A stretch of DNA of 50,441 nucleotides from an uncultured Acetatifactor sp. (GCA_947625475.1 CANQOL010000022.1:1-50441); one strand, 5' to 3'. Positions 6,741 to 15,361 are shown, numbered from the stretch's first letter. Notes: a model not told the origin generated them from the letters alone. Program-made: numbers and translations.

Positions 6741-8417
6741 ATGTATGAGGATCAGATGAATAACAATTATAATGGAGAGAGGAACGGCCAGAATCCGTAC
6801 GAGGGACAGTTCGGCGGGCAGACCGGGAGCCAGGCCGGCCAGAACGCCGGCTGGCAGAGCATGGGCCAGCAGGCCGGCCAGAACCCGTATCAGCGGGCAG
6901 ACCAGAGCATGGGCCAGCAGGCCGGTCAGAACCCGTATCAGCAGGCGGGCCAGAGCATGGGCCGGCAGGCCGGGCAGAACCCTTATCAGCAGGCCGGCGC
7001 TTACTCCTATCAGCAGGCAGATCAGAGCGGCAATCGGCAGGTGGACGCCGGGGAGGCCAAGAGGGAGAGCCGCAGGGCAAAGAAGGAGCTGAAAAAAATG
7101 AAGAGAAGAGAGCGCAGGGGAATCGGCGCCGGCGGGGCTGTGGCCATCGCCCTGACCTGTTCCCTGGTGGGAGGGCTTGTGGGAGCGGCCGGCACCCTGG
7201 CGGGCAGCAGGCTTCTTTTCCCCCGGCAGAGCGGATCGGCGGATGAGACGGTAGTCTTTGAGGGAGAGAGGCCTGTAACGGCCATCCAGGTGGCCAATGT
7301 GGACACCAGCCGGGTCATGACGGCCGCTGAGGTGTACGCCCAGAACGTGAATTCCACCGTGGGCATTACCACCTCGGTCACCACCAATTTCTGGGGCTAT
7401 CAGACCACGTCGCCTGCCTCCGGTTCCGGCTTTGTGCTGACGGAGGACGGGTACATTGTCACAAACTATCATGTGGTGGAGAACTCGGACGCAGGCTCCA
7501 TCAAGGTTACCACCTACGACGGCACGGTCTACGAGGCCAGGCTGGTGGGATATGACGAGAGCAATGATGTGGCTGTGCTGAAGGTGGATGCAAAGGGGCT
7601 CTCCCCTGTGGTGCTGGGCGATTCCGAGACTGCCAATGTGGGAGACAGCGTGGTGGCCATCGGCAATCCCCTGGGTGAGCTGACCTTCTCGCTGGTATCC
7701 GGCGTGGTCAGCGCCCTGGACCGGAGCGTTACCTTCTCCACAGGCACTACCATGAGCCTGATTCAGGTGGACTGCGCCATCAACGCCGGCAACTCCGGCG
7801 GCGCCCTGTTCAATATGTACGGTGAGGTCATCGGCATCACCAACGCCAAGTATTCCAACAACGGCGACAGCACCTCCGCCTCCATCGAGAACATCGGCTT
7901 TGCCATTCCCATCAGCGATGTGAAGGACGCGATTGAGAGCATCATCGAGAAGGGGTATATCTCCAAGCCCTATGTGGGAGTACAGGTGCGGAATGTGAGC
8001 AGCGAGGCCCAGGCATACGGCCTGCCCACGGGAGCGGCCATTGTGGAAGTGGTGGAGGGCGGACCTGCCGAAAAGGCGGGCCTGAAGGCAAACGACATTG
8101 TGACCAAAATCGGGGATCAGGAGATAACCAGTGGCCAGGACCTGGTGAAGGCGGTCAGGGCGGCAAAGAAAGACGATGAGCTGGTGTTCACGGTCTACCG
8201 TCAGGGACAGGAGATGGAGATCAAGGTGACGGTGGGTGAGACCCAGGAGTCTGCCCTCGCCAACGAGGAGGAGCAGAACCAGAGCGGCCAGGGCCAAAAT
8301 GGCCAAGGTCAAAATGGCCAGGGCCAGAGCGGGCAGGGCCAGGATCCGAGCGGCCGTCAGGATCAGGAGTCCCTGGAGGATTTCTTCAGGAGCTTCCCCT
8401 GGGGATTCGGCTTCTAA
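6741..8417 (+). CDS. HtrA/DegP-like membrane-anchored serine protease with PDZ domain
   Basis: Protein of 558 residues that degrades or refolds damaged extracytoplasmic proteins. A cytoplasmic N-terminal tail of about 125 residues contains three 16-residue Q/G/N/Y-rich repeats and ends in a basic, charged stretch. One transmembrane helix follows at about 131-153. The trypsin-like domain shows the catalytic triad His244 (TNYHVV), Asp276 (SNDVAVL) and Ser352 (GNSGGAL), with family-like spacings of 32 and 76. A PDZ domain covers about 407-503. The C-terminal tail is again low complexity (SGQGQNGQGQNGQGQ) and ends DFFRSFPWGFGF. GGAG precedes the ATG. Membrane-anchored HtrA with one PDZ is typical of Gram-positive bacteria, but the two flanking low-complexity tails are unusual. 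Confidence 0.95.
   Translation: MYEDQMNNNYNGERNGQNPYEGQFGGQTGSQAGQNAGWQSMGQQAGQNPYQRADQSMGQQAGQNPYQQAGQSMGRQAGQNPYQQAGAYSYQQADQSGNRQVDAGEAKRESRRAKKELKKMKRRERRGIGAGGAVAIALTCSLVGGLVGAAGTLAGSRLLFPRQSGSADETVVFEGERPVTAIQVANVDTSRVMTAAEVYAQNVNSTVGITTSVTTNFWGYQTTSPASGSGFVLTEDGYIVTNYHVVENSDAGSIKVTTYDGTVYEARLVGYDESNDVAVLKVDAKGLSPVVLGDSETANVGDSVVAIGNPLGELTFSLVSGVVSALDRSVTFSTGTTMSLIQVDCAINAGNSGGALFNMYGEVIGITNAKYSNNGDSTSASIENIGFAIPISDVKDAIESIIEKGYISKPYVGVQVRNVSSEAQAYGLPTGAAIVEVVEGGPAEKAGLKANDIVTKIGDQEITSGQDLVKAVRAAKKDDELVFTVYRQGQEMEIKVTVGETQESALANEEEQNQSGQGQNGQGQNGQGQSGQGQDPSGRQDQESLEDFFRSFPWGFGF
6855..6998 (+). repeat. Three 48-bp in-frame tandem repeats in htrA
   Basis: Units start at 6855, 6903 and 6951, each encoding 16 residues of the form QSMGQQAGQNPYQQAG. 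They differ by a few bases (for example CGGGCA/CAGGCG and CAG/CGG), and partial units flank them on both sides. Repeat number is likely to vary between strains. Confidence 0.85.
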
Positions 8418-8483
8418 GGGCTGCGGCGCGGAACCGCCGCTGAGGGTGCTGCCGGCATAAGGGCTGTGTTTTTTACAAACCTA

Positions 8484-8512
8484 TTGCATAAACCCGGATT
8501 TTCGGTTATATT
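8484..8512 (+). promoter_or_regulatory. Sigma-A type promoter of the PH-domain gene
   Basis: TTGCAT at 8484-8489, a 17-bp spacer and TATATT at 8507-8512, 65 bp before the start codon. Confidence 0.65.
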
Positions 8513-8577
8513 GATAAAGAAGGTAAGGAAACCTTGAACCGAAACGTTCGGTATCTGCAAAAGGAGGACACAACGCC

Positions 8578-8955
8578 ATGGAATACACCGAAAAGAAACG
8601 CTGGCTGTTCTTTGGGCTGCCTTTCACTTTCACAAAGTACATGATCAAGGAAGATGTGCTGACTGTGGATACGGGGCTGCTCAAGGTGGTGGAGAACGAC
8701 TGCTATATGTACAAGATCCAGGATGTGCAGCTGTCCACCAGCCTGATGGAGAGGCTCTTTCACCTGGGAACCGTCGTCTGCTATACCGGGGATGTGACCC
8801 ATCAGAAGCTGGTGCTGTCGCACATCAGAAATGCAAAGGCCATCAAGGAGTTTATTCTGGAGAAATCCGAGGCCGCCCGGATCAAGAGGCGCACCGTCAA
8901 CATGCTGGACATCGGCTCCGGCAATAGTATGGATATGGACGGGATCGATCAATAA
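8578..8955 (+). CDS. Bacterial PH-domain (YdbS/YdbT-like, DUF304) protein
   Basis: Protein of 125 residues with the pattern of a bacterial pleckstrin-homology domain: FTFTKYMIKEDVLTVDTGLL, then CYMYKIQDVQLSTSLMERLF, and a third conserved segment with the G-x-V-x-C-Y strand and I-R-N-A-K. Unlike the classical YdbT proteins it has no obvious transmembrane helices, so it is likely cytoplasmic or peripheral. The C-terminal 30 residues are hydrophilic and end in a Met/Asp-rich tail. AAAGGAGG lies upstream and the gene has its own promoter. It follows htrA but is probably a separate transcript. The function of this family is not established. Confidence 0.8.
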   Translation: MEYTEKKRWLFFGLPFTFTKYMIKEDVLTVDTGLLKVVENDCYMYKIQDVQLSTSLMERLFHLGTVVCYTGDVTHQKLVLSHIRNAKAIKEFILEKSEAARIKRRTVNMLDIGSGNSMDMDGIDQ

Positions 8956-9003
8956 CGGAAGATTTCAAAGGCGGGGCGAACACGCAGAGTGGGCGTCCTG
9001 TCT

Positions 9004-9417
9004 TTACTTTTCTGCGGCGATTGCGTCGCTCTCCTGCAGGAGCCTCTCATAGAGCAGCCCCACGCAGAACCAGACCGGGGCAAAGTCCAGGCGGATGAGG
9101 CGGTTTACGTTCCATCTGGAGCGGCCGTAATCCCAGGGGCAGAGGTTCTTTTGGCGCAGCAGGCGGCCGGAGAGGTACTCTCCCGAGAAGATCAGGGACA
9201 TGTAGGTCAGGCCTCTGAGCCATACAGGCCTGCTTTTCAGAAGCCGGCACAGAGGGGCAAACAGGGCGGCGCAGCCGTAGATAGGAAACATCCAGACGGA
9301 GGTGTTCCCCTTCAGGGACAGCTCCCGCCGGCGGACGGCGTTCAGGGCGGTGAAAAGAATCTCCATACACCAGCCCAGTATCCCGCAGTGGATGAAATTG
9401 TGGATCAGCTTCTGCAT
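9004..9417 (-). CDS. CmpB-like membrane protein (putative ABC-transporter type IV, PF06541-type)
   Basis: Protein of 137 residues. The start at 9417 gives MQKLIHNFIHCGILGWCMEI, the characteristic opening of this family, which continues with the conserved LKGNTSVWMFPIYGCAALF, FSGEYLSG and a central CPWDYGRSRWNVNRLIRLDF segment. Three or four hydrophobic helices are visible. Databases call the family a putative ABC transporter permease, but no ATPase partner is nearby and the role is unproven. AAAGGGG stands upstream. It is divergent from folC and convergent with the PH-domain gene. Confidence 0.8.
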   Translation of the reverse strand: MQKLIHNFIHCGILGWCMEILFTALNAVRRRELSLKGNTSVWMFPIYGCAALFAPLCRLLKSRPVWLRGLTYMSLIFSGEYLSGRLLRQKNLCPWDYGRSRWNVNRLIRLDFAPVWFCVGLLYERLLQESDAIAAEK

Positions 9418-9501
9418 AGTGAGAACCCCTTTCTTGTTTCTGGGAGTAGTGTGCTCCCTTTGGGGGAAATTATGCGCAGGCATTTCGGAAGGAAGATTGG
9501 A

Positions 9502-10818
9502 ATGAAATACACGCAGGCATTGGAGTACATAGAATCCCTGCAGCACTTTGGAATCCGGCCGGGGCTTGACTCGATTGCCCGGCTCTGTGAGAGGCTGGGA
9601 AATCCCCAGGATTCCCTCCGTTTTGTACATATCGCGGGGACCAACGGGAAGGGCTCCGTGCTGGCTTTTTTGTCCACGGTCCTGCAATGCGCCGGGTACC
9701 GGGTGGGCCGGTATCTCTCGCCTGCTTTGAGGGATTGCCGGGAGAAAATCCAGGTAAACGGCAGACCCATCTCCCAGAAGGCCCTGTGCGGCTATGTGGA
9801 GCGGATCCGGGAGATCTGCCGGGAGATGGAAGAGCAGGGAGTGCCCCACCCCACCCCCTTTGAGGTGGAGACGGCCATGGCCTTTTGCTTTTTTAGGGAT
9901 CAGGGATGCCAGATCGCAGTGCTGGAGACCGGCATGGGGGGGAGGCTGGACGCCACCAACGTGATCCGGAATACGCTCCTGGCGGTGATCACCTCTGTGA
10001 GCATGGACCACAGCCAATATCTGGGGGATACCCTGGAGAAGATCGCCGGGGAGAAGGCGGGCATCTTAAAGCCGGGCTGCCGGGCGGTCACGGCCCCCCA
10101 GAGGGAGTCCGTGCTGGAGGTGATTCGGGAGAAGGCCGCCAGGGAGGGGGTTCCCGTGGCCTTGACGGACTTAGGGCAGGTGAAGAGGGTCCGCGGCGGC
10201 CTGGAGCGGCAGAGGTTTGATTTCGGGGAACTGAGGGATTTGGAGATTTCCCTGGCGGGGTGTTATCAGATTGAGAATGCGGCGGTGGCCCTGACGGCGG
10301 TCCGGGAGCTGGGAAAGATCGGTTTCCCCGTGCCGGAGAAGGCGCTGCGCAGGGGGCTTGCGGAGACCGCCTGGCCCGGGCGCTTTACGGTGCTTGCCAG
10401 AAGGCCCTATTTTGTGGCGGACGGGGCCCACAACGAGGACGGAGCCAGAAAACTGGCGCAGTCCATTGAATTTTATTTTACAAACAGGAGGATTATCTAT
10501 ATAATGGGAATATTGAGGGACAAGGAGTACGATAAGATCATTCGGCTGACCTGTCCCTATGCGGACCAGATCATCACCGTGGCCGCGCCGGGCAACCCCA
10601 GGGCCATGCCCAGCTATGAGCTGGCAAGGGAGGCCGCCAGGGTGCACCCCAGGGTGACGGCCGCGGCCAGCCTGGAGGAAGCGGTGGAGATGAGCTACCT
10701 GCTGGCGGACAGGGAGGACGTGATCGTGGCCTTCGGGTCCTTGTCCTTTCTGGGACGGGTGATGGAGCTGGTGAAGGAGAGGGAGAAGAATCGGGAAAGG
10801 CGCAGGACAAAGCTATGA
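9502..10818 (+). CDS. folC: Folylpolyglutamate synthase / dihydrofolate synthase
   Basis: Protein of 438 residues that ligates glutamate to dihydropteroate and to reduced folates using ATP. The Mur-ligase-like N-terminal domain has the P-loop [11 protein letters not shown], the omega-loop segment [27 protein letters not shown] and [21 protein letters not shown]. The C-terminal domain begins near [10 protein letters not shown]. The start at 9502 is chosen because GGAAGG lies nine bases upstream and family homology begins at once ([13 protein letters not shown]). The frame is open far upstream, but that stretch is antisense to the CmpB-like gene. Its stop overlaps the folE start (ATGA), making it the first gene of a folate operon. 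Confidence 0.95.
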   Translation: MKYTQALEYIESLQHFGIRPGLDSIARLCERLGNPQDSLRFVHIAGTNGKGSVLAFLSTVLQCAGYRVGRYLSPALRDCREKIQVNGRPISQKALCGYVERIREICREMEEQGVPHPTPFEVETAMAFCFFRDQGCQIAVLETGMGGRLDATNVIRNTLLAVITSVSMDHSQYLGDTLEKIAGEKAGILKPGCRAVTAPQRESVLEVIREKAAREGVPVALTDLGQVKRVRGGLERQRFDFGELRDLEISLAGCYQIENAAVALTAVRELGKIGFPVPEKALRRGLAETAWPGRFTVLARRPYFVADGAHNEDGARKLAQSIEFYFTNRRIIYIMGILRDKEYDKIIRLTCPYADQIITVAAPGNPRAMPSYELAREAARVHPRVTAAASLEEAVEMSYLLADREDVIVAFGSLSFLGRVMELVKEREKNRERRRTKL

Positions 10819-11372
10819 TAGATCAGGAGAAGATAAGAGAAGGGGTCAGGCTTTTGCTGGAGGGGATCGGGGAGGATCCGAACAGGGAGGGCCTTCGCGA
10901 GACCCCGGACAGGGTGGCCCGCATGTATGCGGAGATCTTTGCCGGCCTTGGGGAGGACGGGAGCCGGCATTTAAGCAAGGTGTTCTCCGTGGACAATTCG
11001 GAGATGGTCCTGGAGAGGGATATCGTCTTTTATTCCACCTGTGAGCATCATCTCATGCCCTTTTTCGGAAAGGTACATGTGGCCTATGTCCCGGACGGCA
11101 GGGTGGTGGGCTTGAGCAAGCTGGCCCGCACGGTGGAGGTCTACGCCCGCAGGCCTCAGATCCAGGAGCGGATGACCGCCCAGATCGCGGACGCGGTTAT
11201 GGAGTATCTGAAGCCCAAGGGAGTCATGGTGCTGGCGGAGGCGGAGCATATGTGTATGACCATGCGGGGTGTGAAAAAGCCGGGCAGCACTACAGTGACC
11301 AGCGCCTGCCGGGGTGTTTTTCAGGAGCAGGAGCGGCTTCAGGACCGTTTCTTCCAGCTGCTGCGGGGGTGA
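10815..11372 (+). CDS. folE: GTP cyclohydrolase I
   Basis: Protein of 185 residues that converts GTP to 7,8-dihydroneopterin triphosphate and formate, the entry to tetrahydrofolate synthesis. The zinc ligands are visible as Cys76 and His79 in [10 protein letters not shown] and Cys147 in EHMCMTMRG, matching Cys110, His113 and Cys181 of the E. coli enzyme. The substrate motif [20 protein letters not shown] is intact, and the family ending SACRGVF is present. The start overlaps the folC stop by four bases, implying translational coupling, and folP follows after 63 bp. Confidence 0.97.
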   Translation: MIDQEKIREGVRLLLEGIGEDPNREGLRETPDRVARMYAEIFAGLGEDGSRHLSKVFSVDNSEMVLERDIVFYSTCEHHLMPFFGKVHVAYVPDGRVVGLSKLARTVEVYARRPQIQERMTAQIADAVMEYLKPKGVMVLAEAEHMCMTMRGVKKPGSTTVTSACRGVFQEQERLQDRFFQLLRG

Positions 11373-11435
11373 CCCCGCCCCAGGGAGGACGGCGAGTGGA
11401 AGGCGGCCCGGAAGCAGGGCCTTGGGAGAAGCGGG

Positions 11436-12254
11436 ATGCGGATCGGAAACCGGGAATTTGACACGGAGCACAATACTTATATTATGGGGATTTTGAACGT
11501 CACCCCGGATTCCTTTTCCGACGGAGGAAAATGGAACCGGCTGGACGGGGCGCTCTTTCATGTGGAAGAGATGCTGGCGGAGGGGATGGACATCCTGGAC
11601 ATCGGGGGGGAGTCCACCCGTCCCGGCTACACGCCCCTGTCCCCCCAGGAGGAGACCGACCGGGTGGTGCCGGTGATTGAGGCGGTCAAGGCGCGCTTTG
11701 ACGTGCCAGTCTCCCTGGATACCTGCAAGGGGGAGGTGGCCGGCGCCGGGATTGCGGCGGGGGCGGACCTGATCAACGATATCTGGGGCCTTAAGCGGGA
11801 TAGGACCATGGCGGGTGTCATCGCAGGGAGCGGTGTTTCCTGCTGTCTGATGCACAACCGGCAGGAGCCGGCCCGGGGCGATCTGATTCAGGAGGTGGCC
11901 GCCGGCCTGGCGGACAGCCTCTATCTGGCCCGAAAGGCCGGGATCGGGGAGGAACGGATTATCCTGGATCCCGGGGTGGGCTTCGGGAAGACCTATGAGC
12001 AGAACCTGGAGATCATAAGGAATCTGGAGCAGCTTAAGCGCCTGGGGTACCCTCTGCTGCTGGGAGCCAGCCGTAAATCCGTGATCGGGCTGACGCTGGA
12101 CCTGCCGCCCCAGGAGAGGCTGGAGGGGACTTTGGTCACCACGGTTTTCGCAGTGATGAAGGGCTGCGCCTTTGTGCGGGTACACGATGTGAAGGAGAAT
12201 AAGAGGGCCCTGCGGATGACCCGGGCGCTGCTGGGGCTGGAAAATCCGGCCTGA
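11436..12254 (+). CDS. folP: Dihydropteroate synthase
   Basis: Protein of 272 residues that condenses 6-hydroxymethyl-7,8-dihydropterin pyrophosphate with p-aminobenzoate; this is the sulfonamide target. Signature segments are present: GILNVTPDSFSDGG (loop 1), DILDIGGESTRPGYTPLSPQEE (loop 2, pterin/PABA), VSLDTCKGEVA, LINDIWGL, LDPGVGFGKT and LLGASRKSVIG, and the C-terminal VRVHDV. All pterin-binding residues I can recognise are intact. It is a TIM barrel of normal length. GGGAG lies upstream of the ATG. It is the third gene of the folate operon. Confidence 0.97.
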   Translation: MRIGNREFDTEHNTYIMGILNVTPDSFSDGGKWNRLDGALFHVEEMLAEGMDILDIGGESTRPGYTPLSPQEETDRVVPVIEAVKARFDVPVSLDTCKGEVAGAGIAAGADLINDIWGLKRDRTMAGVIAGSGVSCCLMHNRQEPARGDLIQEVAAGLADSLYLARKAGIGEERIILDPGVGFGKTYEQNLEIIRNLEQLKRLGYPLLLGASRKSVIGLTLDLPPQERLEGTLVTTVFAVMKGCAFVRVHDVKENKRALRMTRALLGLENPA

Positions 12255-12358
12255 GGAAGCCGGCTCGGGGGAGGTCCGGTGCCGGCTCCCTCTGGGCCGG
12301 CAGGGCCCATTGCAGGGCTTTACCGGCCCGGGGAAAGGTGCGGCAGAAGGAGCGTTGC

Positions 12359-13366
12359 ATGGATCAGATCAGGATCGATAATTTGGAAGTGTACGCCCAT
12401 CATGGGGTGTATGAAGAAGAGCAGAGGACGGGACAGCATTTTTATGTAAACCTGGTTTTGTATGGGGACATGCGCGGGGCGGGAAGGACCGATGATCTGG
12501 AGCTGTCCACAGATTACGGGGAGGTCTGCCATTTTGTGGATCAGTGGATGCGGGAGCATACCCGCAGGCTGTTGGAGGCTGCAGCGGAGGATCTGGCGCA
12601 GGAGCTTCTTTTGAAATTTCCCCGGGTCCGGGAGCTGGATCTGGAGATCCGCAAGCCCCAGGCCCCCATCGGGCTGCCCTTTGAGAGCGTCTCCGTCAGG
12701 ATCCGCCGGGGCTGGCACAGGGCCTATCTGGGGCTGGGCTCCAATATGGGGGACCGGCGGGGCTATCTGGAGCAGGCTGTGGCGCAGCTGGGGGAGGACC
12801 GGCGGATCCGCCTGGGGAGGCGCTCATCCCTGATCGAGACAAAGCCCTACGGAGGGGTGCCCCAGGGGGATTTCCTGAACGGCTGCCTGGAGATCGATAC
12901 GCTCCTGACGCCTTATGAGCTGCTGGATGTGCTTCATGGGATCGAGGCGAAGGCGCAGCGCAGAAGGACCCTGCGCTGGGGCCCCCGCACCCTGGATCTG
13001 GATATCCTGTTTTACGACGACCTGGTCTGCGGGGACGGGAACCTGGAGATCCCCCATCCCGATCTGCAGAACCGGGATTTTGTGCTAAGGCCCATGGCGG
13101 AGCTGGCGCCGGGCTTAAGACACCCTGTGCTGGGCAGGACAATCCGACAGCTTTTGAGGGAGTTAGAGTCCCTCCCGGTGAAGGAGGGGGATCAGGTACC
13201 TGGAGGAGAAGGAGGCGCACAGCCCGGTAAAGAGCCCGGTGAGGACAGCGCCGGCCAGAAAGAGGGGCAGATAGGAAAGGACGGCGGGCACGGAGGTCAA
13301 GAGCCAGGCTGCAGCCATCTGGCCCAGGTTGTGGAAGATGGCCCCCAAAACGGCTGTGAGGTATAG
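12359..13366 (+). CDS. folK: Fused dihydroneopterin aldolase / HPPK
   Basis: Bifunctional folate enzyme of 335 residues. Residues 1 to about 120 are FolB (DQIRIDNLEVYAHHGVYEEE, then LSTDYGEV and a C-terminal GLPFESVSVRI), which makes 6-hydroxymethyl-dihydropterin. From about 122 it is FolK (AYLGLGSNMGDRRGYLEQAV, FLNGCLEIDT, RTLDLDILFYDD, IPHPDLQNRDFVLRPM), which adds pyrophosphate from ATP. AGAAGGAG at 12345-12352 decides the start at 12359 over the upstream ATG at 12338. FolK homology ends near residue 265. The last 67 or so residues are Gly/Glu/Gln-rich, unlike FolK, and lie entirely antisense to the C-terminal coding part of the convergent Gx gene, a 204-bp overlap. The tail is probably a readthrough extension. 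Confidence 0.93.
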   Translation: MDQIRIDNLEVYAHHGVYEEEQRTGQHFYVNLVLYGDMRGAGRTDDLELSTDYGEVCHFVDQWMREHTRRLLEAAAEDLAQELLLKFPRVRELDLEIRKPQAPIGLPFESVSVRIRRGWHRAYLGLGSNMGDRRGYLEQAVAQLGEDRRIRLGRRSSLIETKPYGGVPQGDFLNGCLEIDTLLTPYELLDVLHGIEAKAQRRRTLRWGPRTLDLDILFYDDLVCGDGNLEIPHPDLQNRDFVLRPMAELAPGLRHPVLGRTIRQLLRELESLPVKEGDQVPGGEGGAQPGKEPGEDSAGQKEGQIGKDGGHGGQEPGCSHLAQVVEDGPQNGCEV

Positions 13367-13672
13367 ATAGTATCCCCTCAGGAGGCGGTTGGAGACCCAG
13401 ACGGCGGCGAAGCACAAAAGCCCCCCGCAGAGGCTGTAGAGCAGGCTCACGGCCTGGCCGAAGAGCAGGCCCGCCAGCAGGATCCGGGTGAGAAGAACCA
13501 GGAAAGCGTCCCGGCCGCTGCCTCCCCGCAGGAGGATCAAAGTGACGATATTGGCAAGGCCCAGCTTGATCCCGGGGATGGGGGCCAGGGGCGGCAGCAG
13601 GCTCTCCACCCAGTAGAGCAGCAGGGCGGCACAGGTGCACAGAGCCAGAAAAGTGAGCTTTCGGGTGTTCAT
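13163..13672 (-). CDS. Gx transporter family membrane protein (Hpre_diP_synt_I family)
   Basis: Very hydrophobic protein of 169 residues with about five helices, of the family once named heptaprenyl diphosphate synthase component I and now Gx transporter (PF07456-type). Recognisable parts are LGLANIVTLILL after a PIPGIKLG motif and LGAIFHNLGQMAAAW in the middle. These resemble the substrate-binding (S) subunits of ECF transporters. The ATG at 13672 is preferred to the longer frame because ACGGAG precedes it and the hydrophobic N-terminus begins there. It is 31 bp downstream of a NusG-II gene. This pair often accompanies flavin-transfer or Rnf/extracellular electron-transfer genes. The 3' third overlaps folK antisense. 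Confidence 0.85.
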   Translation of the reverse strand: MNTRKLTFLALCTCAALLLYWVESLLPPLAPIPGIKLGLANIVTLILLRGGSGRDAFLVLLTRILLAGLLFGQAVSLLYSLCGGLLCFAAVWVSNRLLRGYYLYLTAVLGAIFHNLGQMAAAWLLTSVPAVLSYLPLFLAGAVLTGLFTGLCASFSSRYLIPLLHREGL

Positions 13673-13703
13673 AAGAATCTCCGTTCCGGAGCGCTTTGCG
13701 CTC

Positions 13704-14111
13704 TCAGTAAGTGATTCCGTCCGGGGCATCGGCGGGGGAGAGATTTTCCTTAAGCCGGATGACCAGGCGGTGGGGCAGGCAGGTGATGGGCAGAAACGGA
13801 CGGTCCAGAAAACCCTGCCTGACGCAGATCTGATCCGGACAGTCGGCGGAGAGGATGCCGATGGAGCCGGGGCGCACCTCCACGGTGTTGGTCCCGCCGT
13901 CTTTGGCGGTGACTGTGAACCGGTAGGGCTCCGTCACGGAGTCTAGGGGGATCTCCCGGATCAGCTCCCCGTCCTGATAGAGGCAGGCGGTGTAGGCGGC
14001 ATCTGCGCTGCCGCGGCCTGGCAGGAGGAGGACGCTGGCACAAAGGGCCAGGGCGATGAGAAAGGTCAGCAGACAGGCGGTTTTCACCGGCTTTTCCGGT
14101 TCCTTTTTCAA
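13704..14111 (-). CDS. NusG domain II-containing membrane-anchored protein
   Basis: Protein of 135 residues with an N-terminal signal anchor (about 11-30) and an extracytoplasmic NusG-II beta domain: ACLYQDGELIREIPLD, TVEVRPGSIGILSADCPDQICVRQGF, then ITCLPHRLVIRL. The Cys pair in CPDQIC and the later Cys are typical of the family. The start is TTG at 14111 with AAAGGAGG nine bases upstream. It is translated immediately before the Gx gene and is divergent from the ApbE lipoprotein gene. Despite the name it is not a transcription factor. Family members are linked by context to membrane flavoprotein and quinone systems. Confidence 0.85.
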   Translation of the reverse strand: MKKEPEKPVKTACLLTFLIALALCASVLLLPGRGSADAAYTACLYQDGELIREIPLDSVTEPYRFTVTAKDGGTNTVEVRPGSIGILSADCPDQICVRQGFLDRPFLPITCLPHRLVIRLKENLSPADAPDGITY

Positions 14112-14173
14112 GCGGATTCCTCCTTTCCGTGTATCGCGCGGCCGGCCTCTGTTCCAAAAGACCGTTGCCTTGT

Positions 14174-14202
14174 TTAGATGGCAGCTTAAGATTCAGTATA
14201 GC
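14174..14202 (+). promoter_or_regulatory. Possible promoter of apbE
   Basis: TTAGAT at 14174-14179 and TATAGC at 14197-14202 with a 17-bp spacer, just before the ribosome binding site. The -35 match is weak. Confidence 0.35.
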
Positions 14203-14218
14203 AGAAAGGCGTGGGAAA

Positions 14219-15361
14219 ATGAAGGGCCCGCAAAAAAATTCCAAAACCTTTTTGGGCAGCCTGTGGCCGGGAGTCTTTTTCCGGCTCTCTCTGGCCCTTC
14301 TCTTTGCCCTCCTGCTGACAGGCTGCGCCCGGAGCCGGGAGAGCTCCCGGGTGGATACCGCCATGGGCACTCTGGTGAGCCAGACGCTCTATGTGACCCG
14401 GGAGCAGGGCCAGACCCGGGAGATCCAGGCCCTTCTGGAAAATCTGGAGACACAGGAGCTGTCCTGGCGGCTGGCCGGCTCCCAGACGGCCCGGATCAAC
14501 GAGAGTGCGGGGGATGCCCAGGGGGCGCCCCTGTCCCCGGAGATGGAGCGGTGGCTGAGAGCGCTCCTGCAGGTGTCTGAAGAGAGCGGAGGGGCCTTTG
14601 ATGTGACCGTCGGAAGTCTGGTGCAGCTCTGGAATCTGGATGAGCTGGCGGCCGCGGGGGAGAAGGCGGGGAGCGATAGCCTGCCAGGCCCTGAAGAGAT
14701 CCGGGAAGCCTTAAAGGAGTGCGGCTTTGAAAAGCTGCGCCTGGAGCAGGGGCGGATTTACATGCCCCAGGGTATGAGGCTGGATCTGGGGGCGGCGGGC
14801 AAGGGGATTGCCTGCGACAGGATCCGGGCCTATCTCGGCGGGAGGGAGGAAATCACAGGGGCGGTGGTCTCCGTGGGGGGCAGCATCCTGACCTACGGGG
14901 AGAAGCCGGATCATGGGGCCTTTAAGGTGGCCGTCCGCCACCCCCGCCGGGAGGGGGAATACCTTGGGATCCTGACCCTGGAGGGCGAGTGGTATGTCTC
15001 CACCTCGGGGGATTATGAGCGGTATGTGGAGGTGGAGGGAAAGCGCTGGCATCACATTCTGGACCCCCACACCGGATATCCGGCGGACAGCGGCCTTTGC
15101 AGCGTGACCGTGGCGCTTGGGCCGGGGGGCGGCCCGGAGGGTGAAAATGGGGCCGGCACGTCCCCGGCCGGGGAAGGGGCGGACTGCCGGGGGCTTTTGG
15201 CCGACGCGCTCTCCACCGCCTGCTTTGTGCTGGGGGCGGAAGAGGGCGCCCGGCTGGCGGAGGCCTTCCGGGCGGAGGCCCTGTTTGTGGGGACGGACGG
15301 AAGCATCTCCATGACGCCCGGGATGGAGTTGCTCTTTGCGGCGGAGCCGGAGAGCCCGTGA
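14219..15361 (+). CDS. apbE: FAD:protein FMN transferase lipoprotein (ApbE)
   Basis: Protein of 380 residues that covalently attaches FMN to Ser/Thr of target flavoproteins. The start at 14219 follows GAAAGG and gives a lipoprotein signal peptide ending in the lipobox LLTGC. Conserved motifs are DTAMGTLVSQTLY near the mature start, GGAFDVTVGSLVQLW, LDLGAAGKGIACDR, AVVSVGGSI, WYVSTSGDYERY, HHILDPHTGYPA and ADALSTACFVLG. A Gly/Glu-rich insertion of about 25 residues separates the last two. The upstream divergent NusG-II and Gx genes suggest that its target is part of a membrane redox system encoded elsewhere, since no FMN-binding domain protein is in view. Confidence 0.93.
   Translation: MKGPQKNSKTFLGSLWPGVFFRLSLALLFALLLTGCARSRESSRVDTAMGTLVSQTLYVTREQGQTREIQALLENLETQELSWRLAGSQTARINESAGDAQGAPLSPEMERWLRALLQVSEESGGAFDVTVGSLVQLWNLDELAAAGEKAGSDSLPGPEEIREALKECGFEKLRLEQGRIYMPQGMRLDLGAAGKGIACDRIRAYLGGREEITGAVVSVGGSILTYGEKPDHGAFKVAVRHPRREGEYLGILTLEGEWYVSTSGDYERYVEVEGKRWHHILDPHTGYPADSGLCSVTVALGPGGGPEGENGAGTSPAGEGADCRGLLADALSTACFVLGAEEGARLAEAFRAEALFVGTDGSISMTPGMELLFAAEPESP

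Noticed and set aside
6702..8312. Minus-strand frame opposite htrA with many repeats
   Set aside because: The repeats are the mirror of the coding repeats in the protease; no independent evidence.
8418..8483. Terminator after htrA
   Set aside because: A GCGGCG/CGCCGC pairing exists but the T-run is about 40 bases away, so I do not call it.
8989..9501. N-terminal extension of folC
   Set aside because: The stretch is antisense to the CmpB-like gene and FolC homology begins at 9502 behind a ribosome binding site.
12256..12289. Hairpin between folP and folBK (AGCCGGC / GCCGGCT) as a terminator
   Set aside because: No T-run follows and the operon continues on the same strand; GC-rich chance pairing is likely.
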